A program made the position numbers and the translations under genes. A stretch of 64,000 nucleotides of DNA from Symbiodinium natans (taxonomy: Eukaryota; Sar; Dinophyceae; Suessiales; Symbiodiniaceae): the NCBI GenBank assembly GCA_905221605.1, contig CAJNDS010002808.1, positions 94,501 through 158,500 of the forward strand. Direction: 5' to 3'. The notes beneath the pieces were generated by a model. The model was not told where the DNA came from, searched no databases, and worked only from the letters and a program-made list of their open reading frames with translations. Positions 19,288 through 31,591 of the stretch are shown here, one piece after another. Within the stretch, counting starts at the first letter, position 1, and every line of letters begins with the position of its first letter.

Positions 19288-20767
19288 ACTGGAGTGTGTG
19301 TGACGCTTGCTTGATTTTGTCAGAACGCTCCTTCTGTCCGCGATTGCTGACATTGTCGGCGGCTTCGACTGTCGATTTCGGACTTGAGGCTTCTTTGCTG
19401 CATTGCTGTGTCTATCTTGCAGTCTGTGCCAGCTGTTTCAGCTTGTCCTGCAGCCAGCGCTGGGTCGTATATCCAGGCAGCAGGCAGAAAAGGGGTGCGG
19501 GGCCTCGCATGGCTGAACAGAGCCATCCACTGCCAGGTCGCCGCCACGTCTGGCGCGGGCGTCCTGTTCGTGACGACTTGCGCGCAGCTCCTCGAAGCGT
19601 CGGGGCCTTGGAATTTCGTGTTCAGTCTGCAGCATTTCACGGACTTCGATGCTGTCCGCTGGCTGGTGTGGCTGTGCTGGGCGTGTGTGCGTTGACCCCG
19701 CCAAACTCACAACACTTTTCGGCTTGCAGTTTTGACCGCTGCCATTGGTTTCCAGACTTTTGCTGCTCACTCGGCGCTGCTCCTTGCCGAGCTTGCTTGC
19801 CTTTATCAGGATGTCCATGATTGATGTAGCGCATGTCGCCGACAGGTGGCCTTGCTGCCACTGTGCCGACGTTGTCAGCAGGGGAGATCGCCCCTGGCTT
19901 CATAGCTACCCTTCTTCTGGCGCTGTGGCACGAGGCGGCAGGTTCAAGTTGTTCAAGGGCAGCATTGCTTCTTTCGAGGCCTCACCTCTGAGGCCGTGTG
20001 CTTGCGTTCCCATGTTCGTGCCCTGGAGAATGCCGAAGCCTTCCTTCTATGGGAGCTCAGGTCTGGTGCCACGAGCCGCTGACAAGAAATCTAAGTGGCA
20101 TGGAGGGCGCAGGCAGCGGCGAGGGGAATGCTGGGCACACAAGAATGAGAAACTCTCGCTTGAGCAGCTGGGCAGACACGACGCGCGCGCGAGCATGTGC
20201 AGCACACAACACGGCGATAACCCAGTCGCCGCAGGCAACGAAAAAAAAAAAACATGCGCAGGCACGCTCGTTTTGGCGGTGTAAGCAGCAGCAGGGTCCA
20301 CTGCGCATCTTGGAGCTGCAGGTGAAGAAAAACGCACATGCTGCAGTCAACCAACCGTGAGAGAGGCAAATATCTTGAGGTTCCACGGTGCTCGTAGCAG
20401 AGGTTTTCTGCAACCTCTGCCACTGTAGGTTTCTTGTCTTTTCTTGGCAAGTGTGATTAGTCAACAAACAGCAAGATGGTCAATTTTCAACGCGGAAGGA
20501 AGAAGGGCTTGACTTCAATGGCGGTTTCCGCTTGCATTGCCGGGGACTTATGCGCAGCGTGGACTGCCTGCTGACCGTCGCAAAGGGTGATTAGGTGAAG
20601 GAGAAAAGCATCATGAGCCTAACAGGCGTGTGATGTTTAGTCCAGTTGACGCGACCGGTGCGGCAGATGTAAGTGCGATTGACCGCAGCACCCCGCAGGA
20701 GCTGCCGGATCTGTCGAGTAGCAAAGCCATGAGGCACAAGATCCAGGTTCCCGCAAAGGCCCAGGAT
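19288..20767. other. No recognisable gene
   Basis: A 217-codon plus-strand frame (19167-19820) begins inside repeat R2, is rich in Cys, Ser and Arg and has overlapping frames on the other strand, so it is not accepted as a gene. An A-run lies at 20240-20252. Nothing else supported. Confidence 0.4.
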
Positions 20768-21529
20768 CATTGGGGTTCTGCTTTTTTAGAAGAGGCGGGG
20801 TCGCGCCCGGTAGAGAGCAGCCCTGACCCAGCATGTATGGGCATGTCGCACGACAAACAAGGCCTGCTGAGACGTCAATGTTGCGCACAGTGTCTTACCA
20901 CAATGTGAAGAAGTGCGAGCAAGCGAGTGAAACACCGGAGCACATCTGACGTGTGCAGTCGTTTGCGCATCCCCCTGCCCTTGCTTCTTTAGTTTCAAGC
21001 ATGATGTGCCTTTGGCCTGCAGACTTCAAGTTGAATGGCAGCTGCCAAAGACGAATGTGCTCTCTCATCAAGCCCAACACTTAAGTGTTGGGGTTTTGCT
21101 AGCGGCGTTTGGCTTTCTTTACCTCGATGTGGTAGTTTCTTAACTTGGAGGATTTGTTCAGGTTAGCTGGATCTGGCGGGGATCCATCACGTTTCTTTAG
21201 CGCTGTGCTACCACCACATCGAGTTAAATAAAGCGTTCGCAACGGGAATGTCTTGTGCAGTTGAGAGCTGGGGTGGCTGAACATGATTTTGTAATAACGG
21301 TTTGTGTGTTTTACTCACATGTGTTGTTACAAAATTCTTGTTTCGGCCTGTAGTGATGTGACTTTATGTGCATGTGAAGCCACTCCAGTCTGAGATACCA
21401 GCAGATCATGTGGGATCAGCATTTTGCACCCACCCTCCACTTCCAAGTCAGTATCTGTTGTGCATCCTTCAGTATGCCGTTCGTTGTCACTTCAAGTGTG
21501 TATGCCTGGCAGTGCAGCTCCCAGAGGCG
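20768..21529. repeat. Dispersed repeat R2, copy 2 (longest)
   Basis: Contains the 30-base left part, a 205-base segment absent from copy 1, and the shared about 525-base right part. At 21073-21091 it holds the perfect palindrome CCAACACTTAAGTGTTGG, which is imperfect in copy 1 because of base changes. Confidence 0.8.
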
Positions 21530-21701
21530 CGCGGTCTCACTACCTTCCCCTTCTGCTGTGGGCTCCTGTGTTTTCCTGGCCTTCGCACGTGGTGCAACTG
21601 AGTGCTTTGGTGCGTGTACGAACTACTCTACTTTCTTTTGCTTCAGCTCGTTCCTCAAGGGAGCACTTGTTATCAATCCGTGCAGATTCTCATTTTGTAG
21701 C

Positions 21702-21862
21702 GGAGGATTTGTTCAGGTTACCTGGATCTGGCGGGGATCCATCACGTTTCTTTAGCATCGGCTGTGCTACCGCCTCATCGAGTTAAAAGAAAGCAATCGC
21801 AACGGGAATGTCTTGTGCAGTTGAGAGCTGGGGTGGATGAACATGATTTTGTAATAACGGTG
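21702..21862. repeat. Dispersed repeat R2, copy 3 (fragment)
   Basis: Matches the middle of copies 1 and 2 from GAGGATTTGTTCAGGTTA to TTTTGTAATAACGG, with small indels. It ends at the point where LINE-like coding sequence begins, which suggests that R2 was joined to the LINE fragment by insertion. Confidence 0.75.
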
Positions 21863-22322
21863 CAGTTCAGCGACGGGACGCTAGTCAAGACCACACCGCA
21901 AGTCAAATATATAGGGTGTAAGATCTCCTGGAAGGCCCCCTTCGAGACCGCCTTCATAGACTACAGCTCGCAGAACAAGCGTACAAGAAGCTCAGCTAGT
22001 TTGGAACAGTTCCCTCAAGCGTAAAGTTAAGGTCAAAATTTTTCAAGCCACCTTCCTCCCTGTACTTCTTTACGGCCTAGATTCACTTACCCTGACCACA
22101 CCGCAGCTGCGCAGGATAGATGCTCGACGAGCCATAGGCGTCAAAGCTTCTTACTACTCTAGAATCCCCCATGAAGAGGTTTGGAGGCAGGCGGGACATC
22201 CCACTCTACCTTCCGGTCGCCTGCGCTGGGTGCAATATACAAGGTTCGTAGCACTGTTCCAGTCAGAAATGCAGGACCCCATGCATAATGTGATATTTAA
22301 CTCCCCCCCCGCTTGCCCCGGC
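21860..22322 (+). pseudogene. Second LINE-type reverse transcriptase remnant
   Basis: The first part (to about 21960) reads VKYIGCKISWKAPFETAF, the YLG-type region of a non-LTR reverse transcriptase. A one-base frame change near 21965 is needed to continue with KVKIFQATFLPVLLYGLDSL and LTTPQLRRIDARRAIG, which match the usual K...F...LLYG.E..LT...L..ID region of LINE ORF2 thumb domains. The frame then runs into C-rich low-complexity DNA. There is no palm, endonuclease or zinc-motif end. It is of a different LINE type from the remnant at 7991. Confidence 0.65.
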
Positions 22323-22560
22323 CAAAAAACCCACAAAAAACCAGGCGGAACCAGGTCGATACCTGGTCGGTACACCCAAAAGCAACAAGCCGAGCCACAA
22401 CTGCCTGATTCGGCTGGGTTTTTGCGGGTGTTTTTTTTTTTTTGGGGGGTGTGTGGGGGGGGGGCAGGCAAAGAGGGCCCCCCAAAACCCAAAACTTCCC
22501 CAACCCCCCGTAAAACAAACCCCCCCAAAACCCCACCCAAAACCCCCAAAACCCCCTTAC
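22304..22560. repeat. Homopolymer and CCCCAAAA-type low complexity
   Basis: Runs of C, a T-run and a G-run (about 22430-22464), then CCCCAAAACCCC-like units. The strand asymmetry and G/C runs favour G-quadruplex formation. No coding signal. Confidence 0.75.
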
Positions 22561-22749
22561 TGCGCAATCCATCCCTACCGCTCACATGGGGTCATGATCC
22601 TGCTAATTGTGGTTCCTGAAAACCATGCATTGTGCATTTCCGCCTGCGCTTTACAGAAGGAGCTACACCTGATTCTACAACAACAACGTGACCCACAATT
22701 TCTTGTATATGACTCTGATTTCCTTGTCAAAATTATTACTAATTTTGCC

Positions 22750-22965
22750 TCTTAAATGCAAGCCGAGGCCATGTTTCTTACGATCAATCCCAACTTACAA
22801 GACCAAAAATGACCCTTCCAGGCCCCAACTCAGATGTGTTTTTGTACTAGGTTTGCTTCGTAAATGCAAGCCGAGGCCATATTTCTTAAGACCAATCCCG
22901 ATTTCGGACGCCTCAAGACCAAACATGACCCTCCCCAGACCCCAACCCACATATGTTTTTCCATG
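22750..22965. repeat. Two diverged tandem copies of a 108-bp unit
   Basis: AAATGCAAGCCGAGGCCAT followed by TTTCTTA and CCAATCCC-like sequence occurs at about 22754 and again at 22862. Each unit ends in a CCAGGCCCCAACTC or CCAGACCCCAACCC block. Non-coding. Confidence 0.75.
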
Positions 22966-23059
22966 TAAACCCAACAGATATGTTAAGCATTATATGGATT
23001 ATTCAAAGAATATATATATATATATATGTATGTAGGACCTTTATGCGTTATTTGACGGT

Positions 23060-25850
23060 CCTGCTTCGCCTTCCAAAATTTTAAGGATTTTAAGGAATTT
23101 AGGGGTTTTCCAAAATTTTAAAAGGACCACAAAATCCTTAAAATTTTGAAAGCCCGGACCTTTCAAAATTTTAAGGATTTTAAGGAATTTAAGGCCTTTT
23201 AAATTTCTTAAAATCCTTAAAACCCTTAAAATTTTGAAAGAAAATTAAATTATTTTCCGGAAAGAGGCAGGCCCATTTAAAATTTTTAAAAATCCTTAAA
23301 ATCCTTAAAATCCTTAAAATTTTGAAAGCCCGGACCTTTCAAAATTTTAAGGATTTTAAGGAATTTAAGGCCTTTTAAATTTCTTAAAATCCTTAAAATC
23401 CTTAAAATTTTGAAAGAAAATTAAATTATTTTCCGGAAAGAGGCAGGCCCATTTAAAATTTTAAAAATCCTTAAAATCTTTAAAATCCTTAAAGTTTTGA
23501 AAGCCCGGACCTTTCAAAATTTTGAGGATTTTAAGGAATTTAAGGCCTTTTAAATTTCTTAAAATCCTTAAAACCCTTAAAATTTTGAAAGAAAATTAAA
23601 TTATTTTCCGGAAAGAGGCAGGCCCATTTAAAATTTTAAAAATCCTTAAAACCCTTAAAATCCTTAAAATTTTGAAAGCCCGGGCCTTTCAAAATTTTAA
23701 GGATTTTAAGGAATTTAAGGCCTTTTAAAATTCTTAAAATCCTTAAAATCCTTAAAATTTTGAAAGAAAATTAAATTATTTTCCGGAAAGAGGCAGGCCC
23801 ATTTAAAATTTTAAAATCCTTAAAATCCTTAAAATCCTTAAAATTTTGAAAGCCCGGGCCTTTCAAAATTTTAAGGATTTTAAGGAATTTAAGGCCTTTT
23901 GAATTTCTTAAAATCCTTAAAATCCTTAAAATTTTGAAAGGAAATTAAATCATTTTCCGGAAAGAGGCAGGCCCATTTAAAATTTTAAAAATCCTTAAAA
24001 TCCTTAAAATCCTTAAAATTTTGAAAGCCCGGGCCTTTCAAAATTTTCAGGATTTTAAGGAATTTAAGGCCTTTTAAATTTCTTAAAATCCTTAAAACCC
24101 TTAAAATTTTGAAAGAAAATTAAATCATTTTCCGGAAAGAGGCAGGCCCATTTAAAATTTTAAAAATCCTTAAAATCCTTAAAATTTTGAAAGCCCCAAC
24201 CTTTCAAAATTTTAAGGATTTTCAGGAATTTAAGGCCTTTTAAATTTCTTAAAATCCTTAAAATCCTTAAAATTTTTGAAAGAAAATTAAATTATTTTTC
24301 CGGAAAGAGGCAGGCCCTTTAAAATTTTAAATTTTGAAAGCCCGGACCTTTCAAATTTTAAGGATTTTAAGGAATTTAGGCCTTTAAATTTCTTAAAATC
24401 CTTAAAATTTTAAAATTTGAAAGAAAATTAATTATTTTCCGGAAAGAGGCAGGCCCATTTAAAATTTTAAAAATTCCTTAAAATCCTTAAAATCTTAAAT
24501 TTGAAAGCCCGGGCCTTTAAAATTTTAAGGATTTTAAGGAATTTAAGGCCTTTTAAATTTCTTAAAATCCTTAAAATCCTTAAAATTTGAAAGAAAATTA
24601 AATTTTTTCCGGAAAAGAGGCAGGCCCATTTAAAATTTTAAAAATCCTTAAAATCCTTAAAAAAATTTTGAAAGCCCGGCCTTTCAAATTTAAGGATTTT
24701 AAGGAATTTAAGGCCTTTTAATTTCTTAAAATCCTTAAAATCCTTAAAATTTTGAAAGAAAATTAAATTATTTTCCGGAAAGAGGCAGGCCCATTAAAAT
24801 TTAAAAAGAAAAAATCCTTAAAACCTTAAAATTTTTGAAAGCCCGGGCCTTTTCAAAATTTAAGGATTTAAGGATTTAGGCCTCTTTAAATTTCTTAAAA
24901 TCCTTAAATTTAAAATTTTGAAAGAAAATTAAAATTATTTTCCGGAAGAGGGCAGGCCCATTTAAAATTTAAAATCCTTAAAATCCTTAAAAAAAATTTT
25001 CCTTTCAAAATTTAAGGTTTAAGGAATTTCCTTTTAAATTTCTTAAAATCCTTAAAATCCTTGAAATTTTGAAAGAATTAAATTATTTCCGGAAAGAGGC
25101 AGGCCCATTTAAAATTTTAAAAATCCTTAAAATCCTTAAAACCTTAAAATTTGAAAGCCCGGGCCTTCAAAATTTTAAGGATTTTAAGGAATTTAAGGCC
25201 TTTTTCTTTAAAATCCTAAAACCCTTAAAATTTTGAAAGAAAATTTTTCCGGAAAGAGGCAGGCCCATTTAAAATTTTAAAAATCCTTAAAATCCTTAAA
25301 ATCCTTAAATTTTGAAAGCCCCCTTTCAAAATTTTAAGGATTTTAAGGAATTTAAGGCCTTTTAAATTTCTTAAAATCCTTAAAATCCTTAAAAAATTTG
25401 AAAAAAATTAATCATTTCCGGAAAGAGGCAGGCCCATTTAAATTTTAAAAATCCTTAAAATCCTTAAATCCTTAAAATTTTGAAAGCCCGGGCCTTTCAA
25501 AATTTAAGGATTTTAAGGAATTTAAGGCCTTTTAAATTTCCTTAAAATCCTTAAAATTTTGAAAGAAAATAAATTCATTTTTCCGGAAAGAGGCAGGCCC
25601 ATTTTAAAATTTAAAAATCCTTAAAATCCTTAAAATCCTTAAATTTTTGAAAGCCGGGGCTTTCAAAATTTAAGGATTTTAAGGAATTTAAGGCCTTTTA
25701 AATTTCTTAAAATCCTTAAAACCTTAAAATTTGAAAGAAATTAAATATTTTCCGAAAGAAGGCAGGCCATTTAAAATTTAAAAATCCTTAAAATCCTTAA
25801 AATCCTTAAAATTTCCTTCAAAATTTTAAGGATTTTAAGGATTTTAAAAA
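23060..25850 (+). repeat. 175-bp AT-rich satellite, left arm
   Basis: Tandem array with monomers of about 175 bp: TTTCCGGAAAGAGGCAGGCC recurs with starts near 23255, 23431, 23606, 23781, 23955 and 24130. Each monomer is mostly TTAAAATCC/GGATTTTAA blocks that are complementary to each other, so single units can fold. Left units are very uniform; from about 24300 small deletions become frequent. No open frames beyond chance. Confidence 0.95.
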
Positions 25851-25859
25851 ATTTTAAAT

Positions 25860-28800
25860 CCCCCTTTCCCCATTAAATCCTTAAAATCCTTAAATTTGAA
25901 ATTTTTAAGGATTTTAAGGATTTTTAAAAATTTAAATGGGCCTCTTTCCTAAAAATTTAATTTCTTTCAAATTTTAAGGATTTTAAGGATTTTAAGAAAT
26001 TTAAAAGGCCTTAAATCTTAAAATCCTTAAAATTTTGAAAGGGCCTTTCAAAAATTTTAAGGATTTTAAGGATTTTAAGGATTTTTAAAATTTTAAATGG
26101 GCCTGCCTCTTCCGGAAAATTTTAATTTCTTTCAAAATTTTAAGGATTTTAAGGATTTTAAGAAATTTAAAAGGCCTTAAATTCCTTAAAATCCTTAAAT
26201 TTTGAAAGGCCGGGCTTTCAAAATAGGATTTTAAGGATTTTAAGGATTTTTAAAATTTTAAATGGGCCTGCCTCTTTCCGGAAAATGATTTAATTTTCTT
26301 TCAAAATTTTAAGGTTTTAAGGATTTTAAGAAATTTAAAAGGCCTTAAATTCCTTAAAAATCCTTAAAATTTTGAAAGGCCCGGGCTTTCAAAATTTTAA
26401 GGATTTTTAAGGATTTTTAAAATTTTAAATGGGCCTGCCTCTTTCCGGAAATGCTTTAATTTTCTTCAAAATTTTAAGGATTTTAAGGATTTTAAGAAAT
26501 TTAAAGGCCTTAAATTCCTTAAAATCCTTAAAATTTTGAAAGGCCCGGGCTTTCAAAATTTAAGGATTTTAAGGATTTAAGGATTTTTAAAATTTTAAAT
26601 GGGCCTGCCTCTTTCCGGAAAATGATTTAATTTCTTTCAAAATTTAAGGATTTTAAGAAATTTAAAAGGCCTTAAATTCCTTAAAATCCTTAAAAATTTG
26701 AAAGGTCCCGGGCTTCAGGTTTAAAAGGATTTTAAGGATTTTTTAAATTTTAATGGGCCCCTCTTTTCCGGAAAATATTTAATTTTCTTTCAAAATTTTA
26801 GGATTTTAAGGATTTTAAAGAAATTTAAAAGGCCTTAAATTCCTTAAAATCCTAAAATTTGAAAGGCCGGGCTTTCAAAATTTAAGGATTTTAAGGATTT
26901 AAGGATTTTTAAATTTTAAATGGGCCTGCCTCTTTCCGGAATAATTTAATTTTCTTTCAAATTTTAAGGATTTTAAGGATTTTAAGAAATTAAAAGGCCT
27001 TAAATTCCTTAAAATCCTTAAAATTTTGAAAGGTCCGGGCTTTCAAAATTTAAGGATTTTAAGGATTTAAGGATTTTTAAAATTTAAATGGGCCTGCCTC
27101 TTTCCGGGAAAAATTTAATTTTTTCAAATTTTAAGGATTTTAGATTTTAAGAAATTTTAAAAGGCCTTAAATTCCTTAAAATCCTTAAAATTTGAAAGGC
27201 CCGGGCTTTCAAAATTTAAGGATTTAAGATTTTTGGATTTTTAAAATTTTAAATGGGCCTGCCTCTTTCCGGAAAAATTTAATTTTCTTTCAAATTTTAA
27301 GGATTTTAAGGATTTTAAGAAATTTAAAAGGCCTTAAATTCCTTAAAATCCTTAAAATTTTGAAAAAGGTTGGGGCTTTCAAAAAATTTTAAGGATTTTT
27401 TTAAGGATTTTTAAAATTTTAAATGGGCCTGCCTCTTTCCGGAAAATAATTTAATTTTCTTTCAAAATTTTAAGGATTTTAAGAAATTTAAAAGGCCTTA
27501 AAATCCTTAAAATCCTTAAAATTTTGAAAGGTCCGGGCTTTTCAAAATTTTAAGGTTTAAGGATTTTAAGGATTTTTAAAATTTTAAATGGGCCTGCCTC
27601 TTTCCGGAAAACAATTTAATGTTCTTTCAAAATTTTAAGGATTTTAAGGATTTTAAGAAATTTAAAAGGCCTTAAATTCCTTAAAATCCTTAAAATTTTG
27701 AAAGGCCCGGGCTTTCAAAATTTTAAGGATTTTAAGGATTTTAAGGATTTTAAAATTTTAAATGGGCCTGCCTCTTTCCGGAAAATAATTTAATTTTCTT
27801 TCAAAATTTTAAGGATTTTAAGGATTTTAAGAAATTTAAAAGGCCTTAAATTCCTTAAAATCCTTAAAATTTTGAAAGGCCCCGCGGCTTTCAAAATTTT
27901 AAGGATTTTAAGGATTTTAAGGATTTTAAGGATTTTTAAAATTTTAAATGGGCCTGCCTCTTTCCGGAAAATAATTTAATTTCTTTCAAAATTTTAAGGA
28001 TTTTAAGGATTTTAAGAAATTTAAAAGGCCTTAAATTCCTTAAAATCCTTAAAATTTTGAAAGGCCCGGGCTTTCAAAATTTTAAGGATTTTAAGGATTT
28101 TTTGGATTTTTAACATTTTAAATGGGCCTGCCTCTTTCCGGAAAATGATTTAATTTTCTTTCAACATTTTAAGGATTTTAAGGATTTTAAGAAATTAAAA
28201 GGCCTTAAATTCCTTAAAATCCTTAAAATTTTGAAAGGTTGGGGCTTTCAAAATTTTAAGGATTTTAAGGATTTTAAGGATTTTTAAAATTTTAAATGGG
28301 CCTGCCTCTTTCTGGAAAATGATTTAATTTTCTTTCAAAATTTTAAGGATTTTAAGAAATTTAAAAGGCCAAAAAATCCTTAAAATCCTTAAAGTTTTGA
28401 AAGGCCCGGGCTTTCAAAATTTTAAGGATTTTAAGGATTTTTTGGATTTTTAAAATTTTAAATGGGCCTGCCTCTTTCCGGAAAATGATTTAATTTTCTT
28501 TCAAAATTTTAAGGATTTTAAGGATTTTAAGAAATTTAAAAGGCCTTAAATTCCTTAAAATCCTTAAAATTTTAAAAGGCCCGGGCTTTCAAAATTTTAA
28601 GGATTTTAAGGATTTTAAGGATTTTTAAAATTTTAAATGGGCCTGCCTCTTTCCGGAAAATAATTCAATTTTCTTTCAAAATTTTAAGGATTTTAAGGAT
28701 TTTAAGAAATTTAAAAGGCCTTAAATTCCTTAAAATCCTTAAAATTTTGAAAGGTCCGGGCTTTCAAAATTTTAAGGATTTTAAGGATTTTAAGGATTTT

Positions 28801-29366
28801 AAGGATTTTTAAAATTTTAAATGGGCCTGCCTCTTTCCGGAAAATAATTTAATTTTCTTTCAAAATTTTAAGGATTTTAAGGATTTTAAGAAATTTACAA
28901 GGCCTTAAATTCCTTAAAATCCTTGAAATTTTAAAAGGCCCGGGCTTTCAAAATTTTAAGGATTTTAAGGATATTAAGGATTTTTAAAATTTTAAATGGG
29001 CCTGCCTCTTTCTGGAAAATGATTTAATTTTCTTTCAAAATTGTAAGGATTTTAAGGATTTTAAGAAATTTAAAAGGCCTTAAATTCCTTAAAATCCTTA
29101 AAATTTTGAAAGGCCCGGGCTTTCAAAATTTTAAGGATTTTAAGGATTTTAAGGATTTTTAAAATTTTAAATGGGCCTGCCTCTTTCCGGAAAATAATTT
29201 AATTCTCTTTCAAAATTTTAAGGATTTTAAGAATTTAAAAGGCCTTAAATTCCTTAAAATCCTTAAAATTTTGAAAGGTCCGGGCTTTCAAAATTTTAAG
29301 GGTTTTCAGGATTTTAAGGATTTTTAAAATTTTAAATGGGCCTGACTTTTCCGGAAAATACATTCA
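25860..29366 (-). repeat. 175-bp satellite, right arm in reverse orientation
   Basis: The same monomer occurs in reverse complement, marked by GGGCCTGCCTCTTTCCGGAA. The turn lies near 25855, between the last forward block (25761) and the first reverse block (25930). Units are degraded close to the turn and become regular again from about 27400. Together with the left arm this makes an inverted repeat of about 6.3 kb. Confidence 0.95.
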
Positions 29367-29710
29367 TTTTTCCAATAGTTTTACTGAGTTTAATTTTTTT
29401 ATTTTATTTAAATCGGCCTGACCCTTTCCGGAAAATACTTGAATATTAGTGTAAATTTTGATAGATTTTAAGGAAACTAGGGGCATTTCAATATTTGGAA
29501 AGGCCATGAAGTTCCATGGGTACGTTATATTTTTGGATTTTTGTTTGTAGTTTTTAGCAAATAAACCATTTAAGTTTTTTTTTGGCAATTTTCCTGAAAT
29601 TCTGAAAGCCTAGGCCTTACAAGAAAAATAAAAAAAAACAGCAACAAAAATACTCATTTAAAATATTTAAATGCGCTTCTTAGTCCTTTTAAACAAGAAC
29701 ATTTTGTTTT
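29367..29710. repeat. Diverged satellite remnant and AT-rich DNA
   Basis: Contains one or two decayed monomer ends (for example CCTTTCCGGAAAATA near 29411) and then A/T-rich sequence. A 74-codon minus-strand frame here is chance. Confidence 0.6.
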
Positions 29711-30065
29711 GTTAATTCATAAGGCTTGTAAAAAAAGCCGGGGGTCCGGGGACGAGCGTTAACAAAAGCATTCCCCTTGAATATTTCTCCCGCGAAACTT
29801 TTCTCCCGCGAATTTTGGCGGGAGAAATTCCCGCGAGCTCTCCCTTGAGTTTTCCTGGTTTTCCCGTGGTTTCCCTTTGATGTTTTTTTTGGTTTCCCTT
29901 CAGTTTCCCGTGAGAGTCAAATCTTCCTTTTACTGTTCCCTTGGACTTCCCTTTGAACTTCCCTTGGTTTTCCCTCGGATCCCCTTCGAAATTAAAACGT
30001 ATCCCGCGAGAAATCTCGCAAGACTTCAAAAATAAGGGCTTCCTTTTCCCACGGATTTCCCGCGA
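29711..30065. repeat. Degenerate TTCCCTTGGA / CTCCCGCGA minisatellite
   Basis: Short imperfect units such as TTCCCTTGGACTTCCC recur. Near 29808 there is a hairpin TTCTCCCGC...GCGGGAGAA with an 8-base loop. No gene. Confidence 0.65.
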
Positions 30066-30405
30066 AGCAGGCCGTAGGCCCCGAGCTGTGGCTGTAGTCT
30101 GCAGGCCCCTGACTGTAGAGTCTCCAGGCCCCCGAACTCCCTGTAGTCACCAGGGTCCCGGGCTGTCTGGCTGTAGTCTGCAGGCCCCCGAGCTCTCTGA
30201 CTGTAGAGTCTCCAGGCCCCCGGGCTCGCTCTAGTCACCAGGGTCCCGGGCTGTCTGGCTGTAGTCTGCAGGCCCCCGAGCTCTCTGACTGTAGTCTCCA
30301 GGCCCCCGGGCTCGCTCTAGTCACCAGGCCTCCGGGCTGTCTGGCTGTAGTCTGCAGGCCCCCGAGCTCTCTGACTGTAGTCTCCAGCCCCCCGGGCTCT
30401 CGTGC
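30066..30405. repeat. 87-bp minisatellite
   Basis: The unit contains CTGTCTGGCTGTAGTCTGCA, CAGGCCCCCGAGCTCTCTGA and a CTAGTCACCAGG block. CTGTCTGG recurs at 30163, 30251 and 30337, a period of 86-88 bp over about four copies. ORFs rich in PGS are by-products of the repeat. Confidence 0.9.
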
Positions 30406-30409
30406 TTGC

Positions 30410-31245
30410 TTGGCTTTATATTGTTTTTTACTTAATTAGATTGACTTAAGTAATTTAAATAATTTAAAGAATTTAAGTATCGAAATTTATCTAAATAATT
30501 AAATAACATAAATATGACGGGCAGGTTTCGGATTTAAATTACTTAAGTTATTTAATTCGGCCGGGAATTAAATAATGTGAATAATTTGTAAATAATATCA
30601 ACAATTTACATAATTTAAATAATTGAAATAGTTTAAATAATTTTGAATATTTTAAATAATTTAAATAATTTAAATCCGAAAAGGGGGGGACCACCCCCCC
30701 CTGCCCCCTAAGACTTAAATAATTCAAATAACTTAAATCCGAAACCTCCCCGTCTTATTTACACTTTTTAAATTATTTAATTCTGGGGAGGGGGGGTGGT
30801 CCCCGCCCCCTTTCGGATTTAAATCATTTTTCATTATTTAAACTATTAAAATTCTTTAAATCGCCTGGGAATCAAATAATTTAAATTTGAATATGACGGG
30901 CAGGTTTCGGATTTAAAATATTTAAATTATCTAATTCGGCCGGGATTTAAATAATTTAAATAATTTAAATATTATTTAAGGCTTCGAACGGATTTAAATT
31001 ATTTACATAATTTCAAAAATTTCAATAATTTCAATAATTTAAATCCGAAAAGGGGGGGGGGCCACCCGCCCTGCCCCCTAAGGATTAAACAATTTAAATA
31101 ATTTAAATCCGAAACCTCCCCGTCTTATTTAAATTATTTAATTATTTAATTCTGGGGAGGGGGGGTGGTCCCCCCCCCCCTTTCGGATTTAAATTTTTAA
31201 AATTATTAGATTGTTTAAAATATTTGAATTATTTAAATTATGGCG
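30410..31245. repeat. AT-rich tandem duplication with inverted G/C tracts
   Basis: A unit of about 375-380 bp is present twice (landmark TGACGGGCAGGTTTCGGAT at 30516 and 30895). Each copy contains two opposed G/C tracts, one of the form GGGGGGACCACCCCCC and one GGGGGGTGGTCCCC, separated by about 110 bp of ATTTAAAT-type DNA. They can pair as a long hairpin or form G-quadruplexes. No coding frames. Confidence 0.8.
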
Positions 31246-31301
31246 CGGCTCTACTGACACATATTCCGCGGAAAGATTGTCATGTTTTTGGTGAAATTTT
31301 T

Positions 31302-31451
31302 ACGAACACTTACCCCCCGATAAGCAAGATCTTGGAACCACTCCGCGTACTCAGCCTTTAAGAGTTTAAGGGGGTTTCAAATTCAGGGATACTTATATTT
31401 GCTCCTTTAAACTTACGAACACTTACCCCCCGATAAGCAAGACTTGGAACC
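31302..31451. repeat. Two direct copies of a 37-base element
   Basis: ACGAACACTTACCCCCCGAT followed by AAGCAAGA and TTGGAACC occurs at about 31301 and 31415. No further structure seen. Confidence 0.75.
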
Positions 31452-31591
31452 TGCAGACAACAACAAACAGGTCTGTCGCAAAACCGCGACCATTGATACA
31501 AGCAATTAATATTGGCACGCGGCCATTTGTTTGCAAGAAACAGGGGTCTGCATAGCGCAGCAAAACATAAACACATGATGACGATGCGAAC

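Noticed and set aside
19167-19820. 217-codon ORF
   Set aside because: Starts inside repeat R2, composition is Cys/Ser/Arg-rich, and antisense frames of similar size overlap.
23060-29366. Regularly spaced repeats that could be mistaken for CRISPR
   Set aside because: Monomers are contiguous 175-bp satellites without unique spacers, in a eukaryotic genome.
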